From Microvelia longipes (lineage: Eukaryota; Arthropoda; Insecta; Hemiptera; Veliidae): 64,000 nt of DNA. The translations under genes and the position numbers were made by a program. The notes under the pieces were generated by a model. That model ran no database searches. It was not told the origin of the DNA and saw nothing but the letters and a program-made list of their open reading frames with translations. This document shows, in pieces, positions 46,891 through 57,712 of this stretch (positions are counted from its first letter, which is position 1; every line of letters begins with the position of its first letter). The DNA lies in the NCBI GenBank assembly GCA_018340805.1, contig JACMZG010001870.1:21395745-21459744 (forward strand). Reading direction: 5' to 3'.

Positions 46891-47115
46891 ATTATATATA
46901 TATTATATATATATATATATCTGTGTGAGTGTGTATGTTTGCACGAGATTTGCTTCACTGGGTCTCTTCGTTTCTCTGCATGAAATTTAGTACAACAATT
47001 GACCTTATAAATAACCAGAAACCGGTTTATGAAATGTGTATGATATCATTAACCCACAACAATGGCTATGCATGAATTTACTAAACTATTGGCTTTTAGT
47101 GAATAACATTTATAA
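46656..47115 (+). repeat. Dispersed repeat around a (TA)n run, copy near 47 kb
   Basis: GTGGCTACAATGCTTAAGGAC precedes a long TA run (46786-46920), which is followed by TTGCACGAGATTTG, ATGAAATTTAGTACAACAAT, TGACCTTATAAATAACC, TTTATGAAATGTGTATGATA and TCATTAACCCACAA. The post-TA part is the same as at 39.7-39.9 kb. Confidence 0.7.
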
Positions 47116-48056
47116 AGTTATTCCTGTAAAACCTTAAGTACCTACTGTGATAGCCTTTACTATGAATTTGTAACTTTAATTTTGTTATTCTTTAGTTCTT
47201 AAATTCTTTAAATCAGGCTATTACGAGCTATTCTATCCTCTCTTGGTGTTAGGCATAGCATAGAAGCCTTATTCAGAAAAAGAGTTAAGAATAAGATCCA
47301 TAGAATAACTTCAATCACTTTAAATAACTAATAAAAAAGAATTTGATGACTTAACTTTCGTTCTCTAGCATTTATTTTTAAACATTTTATCTTACTTTTA
47401 CACTTTTGTCTAATTATCTTTAATAAGATAACAGCTTCAAAGGTGGGGTGAAGTTTTCTGACTTTACTCAAGACTTCATCAATAATAAGTGGTAAAGTTT
47501 TTCTTGTTTAGTTTTAAATCTTTTTAAAGGTTTTTTGCTTTTTGATACCTTCTAAGAAAGTTTACTTTTGGGGATAAAAAGGATCTAAAAAATCAACTTT
47601 TATATCCTATAGCTTAGAAGCAGGATTCGGTTGCCAAAAAGTCTTTAATCTTGGCAAAGTATAACGAGTTTTTACAAGGCAAATTTTGACTTAGAATCTG
47701 AAACTTTTTTATACTTGTGCTTTACAAAACATTAACGAAATTAATAAATTTATTTTCTCTGTTTGCTTTATTATCTATTTGTATATTTTTCGTATATTTT
47801 TATTAGAATCTGTAATTTATTTGTTCGTTTTATAATGGAATTGCTTATTTTTGTTTAACAGCTTGTTTTGAATTCTTAGATAAGGTTGTAGTTTTTAAAT
47901 TTATTTTTTAAACTGCAGCGCTTAACTAAATTTATATAAGTATTATAGGTAATATTATCTTAACCAGTAGTTAGCATGTAAAGTTAAATAATTTTATGTT
48001 GATATTTTCTTTTATCATTTAGTCTGCTGTAATCATTTTTCTAACCAAAATACATG
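47116..48056. other. No gene seen
   Basis: AT-rich sequence with no supportable feature. Confidence 0.45.
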
Positions 48057-48420
48057 CGTGTAAAAAAAGCCATGTCCAGCGTAAAAAGTTGTGAGATCAT
48101 TGAACGTGCCAAGTCGTAGGTTCTCAAATAATATTTGTAAATATAAGAGGTTGGCAGTTTCACTTTGTGACTTAGCCATTACGCAGCACACACCCAAATG
48201 CATAATAAGCATATTAAATTGGCTGGATATATTATTATAGCGTATTTCTACACTCTATACAAGATGTTTAGTACCTCACTACCTTAAGCTGCGTAATGGC
48301 CAAGTCACAAAGTGAAACCGCCAAGACCTCATATATTTACAAGCATTATTAGGAACCTACAACTTTGCTTATTCTATTATCTCACAACTTCTTTCGCTAG
48401 ACTTAGCTCTTTTTACACGG
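48057..48420. mobile_element. Fold-back element with about 130-bp arms
   Basis: CGTGTAAAAAAAGC at the left end pairs with GCTCTTTTTACACG at the right. The arms continue through CAGCGTAAAAAGTTGTGAGA, GCAGTTTCACTTTGTGACTT and GCCATTACGCAGC and their complements. The spacer is about 100 bp. The CGTAAAAAG block next to the end also occurs at the ends of the 44.3-45.1 kb element, so the two are probably related families. Confidence 0.8.
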
Positions 48421-50118
48421 GGAGTTCATTCCTTTTTGTAAGCTTGGACATTGTTCTTTACAATATAATTTAATTGTTTAGTTCTTCACATTTTCATTTA
48501 CTCGATTTAAAACGTTGATTTTATCATTTTGTTAACTCTTCATTATTTTTTATTTCTTTACAGTATCAATTTCGTTTTTTTCTTAAATTTGAAAGTGGTG
48601 GAAAAGTTTCAATGTTATTTCAACTGAAAGAAAATTTTTGTTATTCCGTAGAGACCACGAGGCCTCTAGGGAAGGCACGAGGCTGAAATCCCTTTTCCTT
48701 GCTAGCTAATCAGCTTAACCGAGACAACCTCTAACACTCTAGCCTTTAGTGCTCCCTAGCACGAGATTTGATTAGACCCTTAGCAATGTGACACCCTAAA
48801 TCCCTTAAGTTTTAGACCCACCAGATTCTTCACACTTTTCTGTATAAATCATTCACTTCAGTTCATTTTCTCGATCTGAACCTGTAATTATCTCATAGTG
48901 TTGTATAAGGCTATCCGTATCGCTATAAAGAAGTATAAAAGTTTTCCTAAGTAATATATCAAACTAATAGATTCTTTTTTCGTCTAACTTTAAATCTTCT
49001 CTGCACAAATTCTGTTTTAACATATTATATTTTATTTTCATAATTTATTTTCTGTCTTTTATGGTACAGTTGTCTTTATCGATTTAATTAACTTTTTATA
49101 ATTAGAATAAACTTTTATAAATTAACTTTAAAAAAAATTAGAAAAACAAATTTTGGTGCCAGAGGATTACCAAAGAAATAATAGAGGGAAAGATACCATT
49201 TTTTTCGCGATAGCTCCACACACATGAGTTAATCAGAGTGATGCATTTGAAATGTACCACCCTGTATAATTTTTGTTCGGCACGTTACTTCAGTGAACAC
49301 TAAAGTAACCTCGTGTAAGAACTCTGTTCGGGCACAATCCAACTTCAAACTGCCCTAAACAACGCCTTATATCTCCTGACATAGCTTTCTGTTATACGTA
49401 CTTATCTGTACGTACCTAATTTTAACAAAAAAGATTTAAAACTAGCAGTTGGCCAAGTGATTTTTTTACGAAAGATAGTGCAGGTTAATAAAATAATAAC
49501 TATTTATCAAAAAATCCTACCCTACTATCAAAAAATAAGGTCCACAAAACTTAATTTTCACTGAAATTCGAACAGGTCTGCCTAAAACATGTTAGATTCC
49601 GTAATATAACCACATTTTTTAGCTAGGCAACTCAATGGAACAATAAATTTAAACAAAAACAGTAAGTGAATTGTAAATTATTTTTATTTATTTTGTTAAG
49701 CTAGAACGATTAGATAATCCAGTAAAATTATTTCCACTTTTTACCCTTTTTCTGTTTGCGTACGCATCTAATACAGAGTTTACTCCACATTGTCCTCGAT
49801 TACTCCAAAATTAAAAATTTGAGTATAAAGAAGAATAGTGCAGAGTAGAGTCGTGTAGTTCAGTTCATGTGCTGAATAAACTCATAAGCAGTCTTAAAAT
49901 TTCAAAATTATCTATACGTAATTGAATATAAAATCAATTCGTTAAAAATATTCCTTAAAACGTTAAATGATTTATATAATTTCTTACAACCTATTAAACG
50001 TAATAAATGCTCATTGCCCAACGCGATGGTTTGAAACTAAATATATATACCGTATAGCTGTATATATACTTTTTTGTTTTATGGTCCCTAGTGTCGATGA
50101 AATATGTTTTGATTTCAG
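48421..50118. other. No gene seen
   Basis: AT-rich intron-like sequence, with a slightly GC-richer patch at about 48650-48850. No supportable gene. Confidence 0.45.
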
Positions 50119-50290
50119 TTCTTTGAGGCGTGAAATAGAGTTTGGGGGAGTAGGGTATAGGCCCATGAAGGGGACCAAAAAGAAGGGGAAAAGAAGATTT
50201 TCAAAAGATAAGTCTACTGGGAAAAGTCATAGTCCTCTAGAAAAAAATGAGAATGCAAGAAAGAGAGCTATTTCTATGCCAGAGACGTAA
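50119..50290 (+). CDS. Candidate terminal coding exon, function unknown
   Basis: A good 3' splice site (ATGTTTTGATTTCAG) ends at 50118. The frame that stays open (acceptor inside a Ser codon, phase 2) reads 56 codons and then TAA: SLRREIEFGGVGYRPMKG, TKKKGKRRFSKDKSTGK, SHSPLEKNENARKRAISM, PET. The stretch is purine-rich and clearly higher in GC than its flanks, and the peptide is very basic and Ser-rich, as in disordered tails. I do not recognise it. The ORF also extends upstream of the acceptor to 49967, but that part is AT-rich and looks like intron. Phase 2 does not fit direct splicing from the I-BAR exon (phase 1). It may be an exon of another gene, a retrocopy fragment, or chance. Confidence 0.3.
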
Positions 50291-50601
50291 TGTTTCAAAT
50301 AGCTTTCTTCAACCTTGAAATGTTACCTAATTTTTCTTTATTAGAATATGAAGTTCTTTCCCAATTATTTTGTCTAATGAAAGGAATTTAATTTAATTAT
50401 TACTTTGATTTGTGGTATTTCTGCATTATATTTGTAAAATATGGTATACATAGAATAACAAATAAAAGTATAAGTTATAAAACAAAAATAATGATTGACT
50501 GAAATTTTAGTTAAAAGGTAGAGCTTTAGAGTCCACAAATAAGGAAAATTAGGAACAATTCTCTTCAGTAATTTATAGAGGTATAGACAGAGTCCATTGG
50601 A

Positions 50602-50647
50602 GAAAAAATTATCTTCACTGATCATAATCAGTGAAGATAATTTTTTC
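50602..50647. repeat. 46-bp palindrome (21-bp arms, 4-nt loop)
   Basis: GAAAAAATTATCTTCACTGAT, loop CATA, then the exact complement ending at 50647. Confidence 0.85.
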
Positions 50648-50873
50648 GATCATTTGGAGATTTTATCCATCAGGGTTCAATAAAACCAACAGTTTGTTTG
50701 CACTGCAAAGCTGTACTTTATATTAAATCAGCAAAGGGTGTGGTTAGTTTTTTTACTCAAAAGTCCATTTAATTATTATTTTTGTTTTTCTTAAGCTGAT
50801 TTAGGTTATTTCCTACATCCAATATTTATATAGCTTTCTGATAACTAGGCTGAATGGAAAGTCTTGATATTTT

Positions 50874-50922
50874 AATCTATTTATAACATTATTATTGTTA
50901 TAAATAATGTTATAAATAGATT
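50874..50922. repeat. 49-bp palindrome (20-bp arms, 9-nt loop)
   Basis: AATCTATTTATAACATTATT and its exact complement. It overlaps the left flank of the SINE described next. Confidence 0.8.
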
Positions 50923-51196
50923 ATTTATCTATTTATAAGTCTTTAGAGTCTGCCTCCGTGGCCGTGATCGTAAAGGCGTTCGATTTCGGCACCGGAGGTC
51001 CGGGGTTCGCAGCCCGGGCTATGCTCTAAGATTTTATGAATAGTATTTGTATTAAAAAGATTTCGCCAACTTTAATTAATTCTTAGAGTGTAGTAGATGC
51101 AACCCACCTGAGGTGGTTCTCGCAGGGTAAATACCCTGATGGGCCGAAAGGCCCTAAAACGGGCATTTTATTTTTTATTTTTATAACATTATTATT
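50880..51196 (+). mobile_element. tRNA-headed SINE with possible 17-bp target duplication
   Basis: The head begins at about 50949: TGCCTCCGTGGCCGTGATCG is A-box-like and GGGGTTCGCAGCCC (51000-51013) is a good B box. The body contains GATGCAACCCACCTGAGGTG, GGTTCTCGCAGGGTAAATAC and the hairpin GGGCC-GAAA-GGCCC (51142-51154), then a T-rich tail. TTTATAACATTATTATT is present at 50880-50896 and 51180-51196 and may be the target duplication. In that case about 50 bp of AT-rich sequence lie between it and the head. Related copies are at 51236 and 18048. Confidence 0.7.
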
Positions 51197-51235
51197 AAAA
51201 AATGTAATTTAGTTATAAAAAGTTTTATCCATAAT

Positions 51236-51380
51236 ACGGCATCGGATGCCCTAGCTCACATCCTAGGGTATGCTCTTAAGTTTTAATAATTGTAGTTTTT
51301 ATGAGAAATTTTATTAACGTAAGTTAATACAGTGAGATTAACTGGGATGCGTTCCACCTGACATGAAATGGACATTCCCT
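51236..51380 (+). mobile_element. Second, 5'-truncated and diverged copy of the same SINE
   Basis: ACGGCATCGGATGCCCTAGC, then CCTAGGGTATGCTCTTAAG and GGGATGCGTTCCACCTGACA, align with CGGCACCGGAGG, CCGGGCTATGCTCTAAG and GTAGATGCAACCCACCTGA of the upstream copy. Confidence 0.55.
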
Positions 51381-52513
51381 TTTAACTTATTCCATCTGAT
51401 CTTTTATTAATTAAGTTTCCTTTCTAAATATGATTTATTATAGTTCCTTGATTAAAAAAGGAAGAAATGTAGTAATTCAAAAAGAAATTTCATTTATTTT
51501 TAAGATAAGTTACGTTGTAAGGTTTATATATGGCTATGATTTTCATATAAATAATGTTTATCTTAGCATTTTTTCACTAACTGAATACTCCTATTAACCC
51601 AAAAAGTTTGTTTTAAAAAGAAAATAGTCTGAAAGGCCTGGTCGGTGGCATAGTCTGCAGCATCGGCACTTTTTTCTTCTTATTCGGCTTTATTCTGTTG
51701 GTTTTAACGCTGTCTACGTGAGGGGAAAACTTTGTTGCTTATCTTACTCATGGGAAAGAAATTCTTCCTGTTCTTCTCTTTCTTATTGGATAATTGGACA
51801 CCAACTTTTTCTATTCAACTCTAAGGCAAAGAAAAGAAGCAACAGTCCTGACATGAATATCCTAATTTTAAGCCTACATCTTCTTTTGTATCTTAAAGTT
51901 GGTGTTAGTTGATAGGTATAGAAGTCATAGTAACGCTATCTATATTTTTCTTCAAGCTAAATATTTAAAAGATCTCAACTAGACATCACTAGTTTCATGC
52001 TTAATCGTCACACATTACCTCTAACATGTTTAAGTAAAAATCTAATTGAAAATATTACTCAATACCAGCATATAAAGAACTTAAGTATCATTTAAAATAC
52101 ACCTAAAGTGATAAAATGTAGTTGGAGAAATACCAATTTAGGAAGCCAGAAGTCCTAGAACTTGTTTTATCTAGTAAAGTTCTTTTCATCTCCACTAGCA
52201 ATTTCTACGCTGAGTTTAAGAGCAAAGAAACCCCACGACCACATAATTTCAAACACCATTCTATTGTTTTATTCAATCTTATTTATTCTGTTTTTATGTA
52301 CGCTAAACAGTGGACTATTTATTATTTTTAATTGTAGTAGTCTACATTACTTATAAATTAATAACCTGTTTAAGTCAAAATCAAAAATTATCAATACCTA
52401 AATAAACAGAGTAAAATATAAAAATACAGGTGGTGCTATATTTGGAACAGTTTTTTAAGTTATTAATGACGGATAATGACATCATGCAAAACAATTTCAT
52501 AAGGGCCATACTT
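51381..52513. other. No gene seen; possible SINE-head fragment
   Basis: GGCCTGGTCGGTGGCATAGT at 51637 and CTGCAGCATCGGCAC after it weakly resemble the SINE head. ORFs at 51718-51912 and 52122-52356 have no recognisable motif. Confidence 0.4.
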
Positions 52514-52563
52514 AATTTGATTTTTATCAAAAATCAAATTTGATTTTTGATAAAAATCAAATT
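52514..52563. repeat. Perfect 50-bp loopless palindrome
   Basis: AATTTGATTTTTATCAAAAA plus TCAAA, then the exact complement, centred on AAATTT (52536-52541). Long loopless palindromes are unstable in most genomes, so it is probably recent or a mobile-element relic. Confidence 0.9.
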
Positions 52564-53349
52564 TGAAGGTTCAATGTTAAGCATAAACACCCTAAAAGCT
52601 ACGATGATAACAGACATACTTATACACACGCTTACAGACTGATAACTTGATGAGTAACTCGGGAAATATTAAAAACACGTGAAATAGATAATTCAGGTAA
52701 TATCTTGGTTTCGGAATTTCAGAGCAAACACATTACTTTTCCTATACCTACGGTATAAGTGAGGAAAAGTATAAGTAGAGATAATATTTCTTGAGATTTT
52801 TTGAAATACAAATTGCTATATGTGAAAAGAATGTCCGTATTTCTAGTAGAATCTCATACTGTGTTGATTTTATATACCGTCTCTCTGGAATTTCAATATC
52901 TTTAACTAGAATATTGGTTTTTATTTTTTCAAAAAAATAATAATCTTCCGATCTGCATAGAATTTTATATGTTACAAATTACCTTAGAAAAAATATGAAT
53001 ATTTTTATAGTTGGACATTTTTTTAAGTCAACCAGGATATACCGGGTGGAAAACTTTAAATACCCCAACATTAAATCCTAAAAAATAAGGGGAAAACATG
53101 TTTCTAGACTAAAAATAGTTTCTAGACCATTGACTTTAAATAATTTAACTCAAATTTGCTATTATTATCGAAGTATGGTTATTTTGTTATTACGTTTGGT
53201 AACTTTGAATAATTAAGTTATAAGATATCGTAGTATCGCCTGTTTTAGAAACCGCATTCAAGTTTAATAAATTTGATTCTAATGTCACTTTATTCCGGTA
53301 TTTTTTCATCACGCTATTTTTCGACATAAATGAAGTTTTCATAAAAATA
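52564..53349. other. No gene seen
   Basis: AT-rich sequence with no supportable feature. Confidence 0.45.
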
Positions 53350-53815
53350 TTTTTTTTTTTGAGGTAGTACGTAATTGAGCACTTTATTGGACCGTTTTTA
53401 GGATGAGAAGCCAATCATTATTGTACTAGGAGGTTATTTAGTACTTTTCACCTCCGAGGACAATAATGAATGTAAAAAAACTCCTAGGACGTAAAAGTAA
53501 TTCATATATTGCCGCCATTACTGTAATGTAGCGTGTTCAAAAAAACAATCTGTGTTAAACCCTTATGTGGTTTATTTAAAAACATTCATTTTGTTTCTGT
53601 TTTTGTTCGTAGACTAATTTTTTATTCGTTTTTAAAAGGTGTTTTAATTGACAATTTGTGTGTGTTTATTTGTAAAGCTCTTACATTTTTGAGTAAAAGT
53701 GTGAAGCTATGGATGAATTCAATGACGACGATAATATGGAGTTAATTGGACGTTTGTTTTTTTTTTCAATTAAGTATATAGCGCAATTTATTTAATGAGT
53801 GCTACCTCAAAAAAA
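53350..53815. repeat. Possible inverted-repeat element with T8-GAGGTAG ends
   Basis: TTTTTTTTGAGGTAGTAC at about 53353-53370 and the inverted GTGCTACCTCAAAAAAAA at 53799-53817 form imperfect ends of about 25-28 bp. The interior (468 bp) has another inverted pair, CTAGGAGG and CTCCTAGG, near 53428-53488. No recognisable protein; the 70-codon ORF inside has no motif. Confidence 0.5.
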
Positions 53816-53821
53816 ATAGTG

Positions 53822-53936
53822 TATGCCATTCGGCTGAGAATGTCTTTATGTCTTGGCAATTTTTCCCAACTCGCTTCGCTCGTCGGTAAATCTAATTGCC
53901 GTGACATAAAGACACACTTCTCAGCCTTATGGCATA
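53822..53936. repeat. 115-bp hairpin with TCGCTTCGCTCG loop
   Basis: TATGCCATTCGGCTGAGAAT and GTCTTTATGTCTTGGCAATT pair with the inverted TAATTGCCGTGACATAAAGA and CTTCTCAGCCTTATGGCATA with a few mismatches. The loop region contains CTCGCTTCGCTCG, akin to the other TTCG-type loops in the window. Confidence 0.8.
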
Positions 53937-55009
53937 AATAACTATATTCTTCTAGTTTTGAAAAAAATATATGATATATGTCAAATAATAGCTAAATAAG
54001 GAATTGCCGGAATTAAGTGATATTAGTATCAAATTTCTAAGAATTAAGGACCTACGCAGTTGGTACCAAGCATGTCCAATTAGTTTTTGACGTGTATTTT
54101 GCGACGAATGGATTCTTTTTAATTTTTTTATTCTTGATAGGGTCATTTTATTATATGGCTAATCGACTTAGTGTGCCATTTCCTTTATTCAAGATTTTTG
54201 ATTATGACTGATGGACCTACAATTATTATTGGTTTGATTTCAAAAACTCTATAGTATGCCTTTTTTAGAGATTCAATAAATGTAAATTTTAGAAGATGTA
54301 TATTGCTTTACTTACAACTGTGAATTGGCATGATTATGGAGTAAATAAACGTAAAATAAAAGGAAATGTTTATTTGAGTTGTATTTAAAGCAATATTTAA
54401 GGCAAGTTGTTTATGAAAACTGGTTTCTCTTGAAGCTCTGTATGAATATATAATGCTTACTCTTCCATATATTCTTCTTTTATTTTTTTTAAACTGTATT
54501 TTTGGTTCTAAATTGTCTTTTTATTTCTTCCTTTTCTTTTTACTTCTTTTTAAAATGGGGAACATATTTTGACGCGCAAAGAAAAATTTAACTTTATAAA
54601 AAATATGTATAAAGGCATGTTTTTATATATTTTAACCTTTATTTCCTCATGCGTAAAATTTGACCCAAAAATGTTTCAAAAACAACATATTCATTTTTTT
54701 TAAAAACATAATAATAAATAGGTAATACAAATGTTGGAGAATACTGAATTTAGAATGATATTTAAGGCTTATTTTACACTTCCGTGTTTGAAGGTTACTT
54801 TTATAGTTAGAGAATCTTTTCAATCAAATCTTTCATATTTCATTAAGTATTTATAAGACCTGTTATCGTTAAATCACAGAATTTAAGATGTAACAGACGC
54901 TATTAATTTTTATGGGTCTCTACTCAATCGTATATTGAACACCTGAGCAAATAAACGATTTATTTATTTTTTGTAATTAATTTGTTTTTATTTAATATCA
55001 GTTTTTAAA
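53937..55009. other. No gene seen
   Basis: AT-rich sequence with no supportable feature. Confidence 0.45.
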
Positions 55010-55045
55010 CAATTATTTTTCTATGTTTCAGGTATGAAACTATTT
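55010..55045 (+). promoter_or_regulatory. Putative recursive splice site (ratchet point) RS2
   Basis: AATTATTTTTCTATGTTTCAG ends at 55031 and GTATGAAAC starts at 55032. The 13 bases TGTTTCAGGTATG are identical to those at RS1, while the flanks are unrelated, so this is not a copy of one repeat. It lies 16.3 kb downstream of RS1 and about 34.2 kb after the I-BAR exon. Confidence 0.6.
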
Positions 55046-56595
55046 TCTTCAAATGCTTCTCTTTTTCTGATAAGTATATTTTTTCAATTAATTTTAACTT
55101 CATTTACTTCGTATTAAGAATTAATTTGAATCCAATGAAGTAGCAGTAATTTTTCTTCCAATTAAATTGTTGATGTACCCTGAGTAGTTTTCTTTTGGAG
55201 TAAAAGGTTTATGAAATCACTAAATTATATAAACAAAAATTTCTTGTTTGTAAAAGACCATAGGAGTAGTGACTATATAATGACAAATCGTTATTTTAAT
55301 TCAAATAAAACTCAAAAGAGCTTTTATGGACTTAATACAAAAATTGCTGTGATAATTATTAAATTTTATTTAAAATCTAATTTTTCAGTAAAAGTAAACT
55401 TAGTTGTCATATTATGTTTTGTCAATATTTTTTATTAACTATGGAACTAAGGTTTTCTATAGTACATTTCTTAGTATCCTCATCTATATTTTATTCCATA
55501 CTTCAATTTTTTATCCTAAAGTAGTATCAATTTTTTTCGAACAATTTTTGATGACCTGTAGTTTCTTTACTAAGTACATATCTATATGGAGAAATAGGAT
55601 AGACTACTCATTTCCATTTTTGGAATATGTAGTTATTGTTGACTAAATACATGTTAAAGAAACTTGCCGTCTAATTTTGATTTTATGAAAAATCTTCTTC
55701 CTTCTTAGCTTATAATTATGCAAAACTTTAATATGAACAAACTATTTTAGAAGCAATTTTTGATTTGTATTTACATTATTAATTTAAAACTAAATTGTAA
55801 AATTAAAAAAATATTTCTAATCAAAACTTTTTATAAAAAGGTGTTAAACTATTTCATAAAAGACAAGTTATAAAGGCATTAGTTAGTTAGTGGATAGTTG
55901 TAAAGGTTCATAGTAATATGTAGTTGATTAACTTATGTTAAACTTTATTTTCATATATGCTTTGACCCTTAAAAAGGTCGGGGTGTATGATATCCTCAAA
56001 GGAATATATGTTAGCTAAAGCTTTTTAAGGGGTAAAAGAGACGAGACATAGTTTTTGGTGTCCTATGAAGAAAAGGTCCCTCTGGAGGATTACCTTCTAA
56101 AAAATTACAAACACTAATACAGAAGCACCAAGTTTTTATTTTTTGAAAAGTTAGACCAAAAAACATAGGCTGGTTTAACTTTTTGATTTAGATAACATCT
56201 CTTTGAGATATTCTACTCTTCCTTATTTTACAAGTTTACAGTTTAATTAAAGTTTTTGTCACAAAGGTTAAATTATGATTTTTAAGGGGTTTTGATTCTT
56301 CTTTTTTGCATACATCGATATAACTCTTTATATCGTTTTTAGTCAAGGATTTGACTGAACCATAAAAGGAAGGGAACTTTTAAAGTTTCTGACTGTACAA
56401 CATCATTTCCGTTGTTTCTAATGATTAATGCTATTCGCGGCATCCACTTAGCATCCCTAATAGTAATATAACCAACCTCTTCCGCGAATTATTCTTTTTA
56501 CATCGTAAATACGTTTTACTTTAAAATTATTAACCCTTTCAAAAGTTTTAAAATTCGAAAAATAGAGTTAAAATATATCCCCTTATGTTATAAAC
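55046..56595. other. No gene seen
   Basis: AT-rich sequence. Two overlapping ORFs at 55211-55646 are hydrophobic by composition only and have no motif. Confidence 0.45.
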
Positions 56596-56674
56596 ATGAT
56601 TATAAAGTATATAATTTGATACTACCGAGTTTTGCAAAACATGCACAATTATATTGTGTCAATGATTATAAAGT
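56596..56674 (-). mobile_element. Tiny palindromic mobile element, copy C, inverted, 13-bp target duplication
   Basis: ATGATTATAAAGT is at 56596-56608 and 56662-56674. The 53 bp between them, read on the minus strand, are TGACACAATATAATTGTGC, ATGTTTTGCAAAACTCGG, TAGTATCAAATTATAT. This is the same three-block structure as copies A and B. Confidence 0.85.
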
Positions 56675-56689
56675 TTAATTTTATTACTG

Positions 56690-56850
56690 CCAGTATATCT
56701 ACGGTTTTAGTGGATTATTAGTGTCGTGCATCATCGAGCGAGGTTGGTACGTGGATGGGTGGCGGATTTTAATAAAACGGATAGTTTACTGTGTGAGTAT
56801 TAGCATAGTGAATCCGATAAGGTGAGGAAACGTTTTAAGATTCCCCGTAC
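56690..56850 (+). repeat. Dispersed repeat with 5S-rRNA-like block, copy 5 (3' part)
   Basis: The 5S-like block at 56731-56765 reads CATCGAGCGAGGTTGGTACG then TGGATGGGTGGC. It is followed by AAAACGGATAGTTTACTG and GCATAGTGAATCCGATAAGG, the same downstream order as in the other copies. The upstream half is not recognisable. Confidence 0.65.
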
Positions 56851-57712
56851 TTTTATTTATTTATACTCTCAATGTTTTACTTGTCTCTATATTTCTACTT
56901 TTAACTTGTAATATGACTCGTAAATAAGTTGTAAGTGCAGTTTATTTTCATTAGAAATGCTCTAGGTCTAGACCCTGCTGATAAAAAATAAATAGCATTA
57001 ATTTAAATACAAGCATAAATTTAATTAAATACATCATCCTAAGCAAGAATTTCCATGTCAATCCTTATCTAAATGACCTCTGATCTTTCCTAAGATTAAG
57101 ATAAATAAATTATATGATTTAAAATGAGCACCAGTGGAATTGTTCATAGTTGAAGGAACGAAGAAAAAGAGATTCTCCACAAAACAATAAATTCAGAGCG
57201 CTTCCAACTAAACGTGGGACAGAGATCATTATAATCGGCGTGTCCATCACGACTCACCGATATGGTTCAGTCAAAAATGAAGAGAACTAAACCCGTTAAT
57301 TCTACTTTTTGACCTTTATTTACCTGTAATCTCTTAACCGTTTTTTTCAAAAAATTTTCTCTGGCACTGATGATGGCCTTATGTTAGGTTAAAAGCTCTC
57401 TAAATGAATTATTGCTTTGTGTAGAGAGCCTTATCTTCGTTCCTTTAATAAATAAATTATATTTGAAACCGCGCTTTGCTACTATGCAAGCAGATTTATT
57501 CCCTGTTAGGTCTATGATAGTCTTAACCTTGCTTAGTTGGCTAGAATAAGGACAATTGGTTTTCTTTGGTTCTCTCCGAAGTTGAGTATTGTAATGGAAC
57601 ACATTTTAATATAAATGAAATCTAATAATAAATACACCACAGATTTGTGACTGTTATCACACTGGTGCTCAACAATTATTTATTTCTTAAAGTCCTTATT
57701 ACGATGGTAACT
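56851..57712. other. No gene seen
   Basis: GCACTGATGATGGCCTTATG near 57364 resembles the CTGATGATGGCC motif of the 7.5 kb unit. No coding feature; the 72-codon minus-strand ORF at 57384-57602 is unsupported. Confidence 0.4.

Noticed and set aside
50119..50290. Alternative last exon of the I-BAR gene
   Set aside because: Spliced to the I-BAR exon (phase 1) it would read Val-Leu-stop. The open frame needs phase 2.
51637..51670. A third SINE head
   Set aside because: Only a weak match (GGTCGGTGGCATAGTC) with no B box or body; could be chance.
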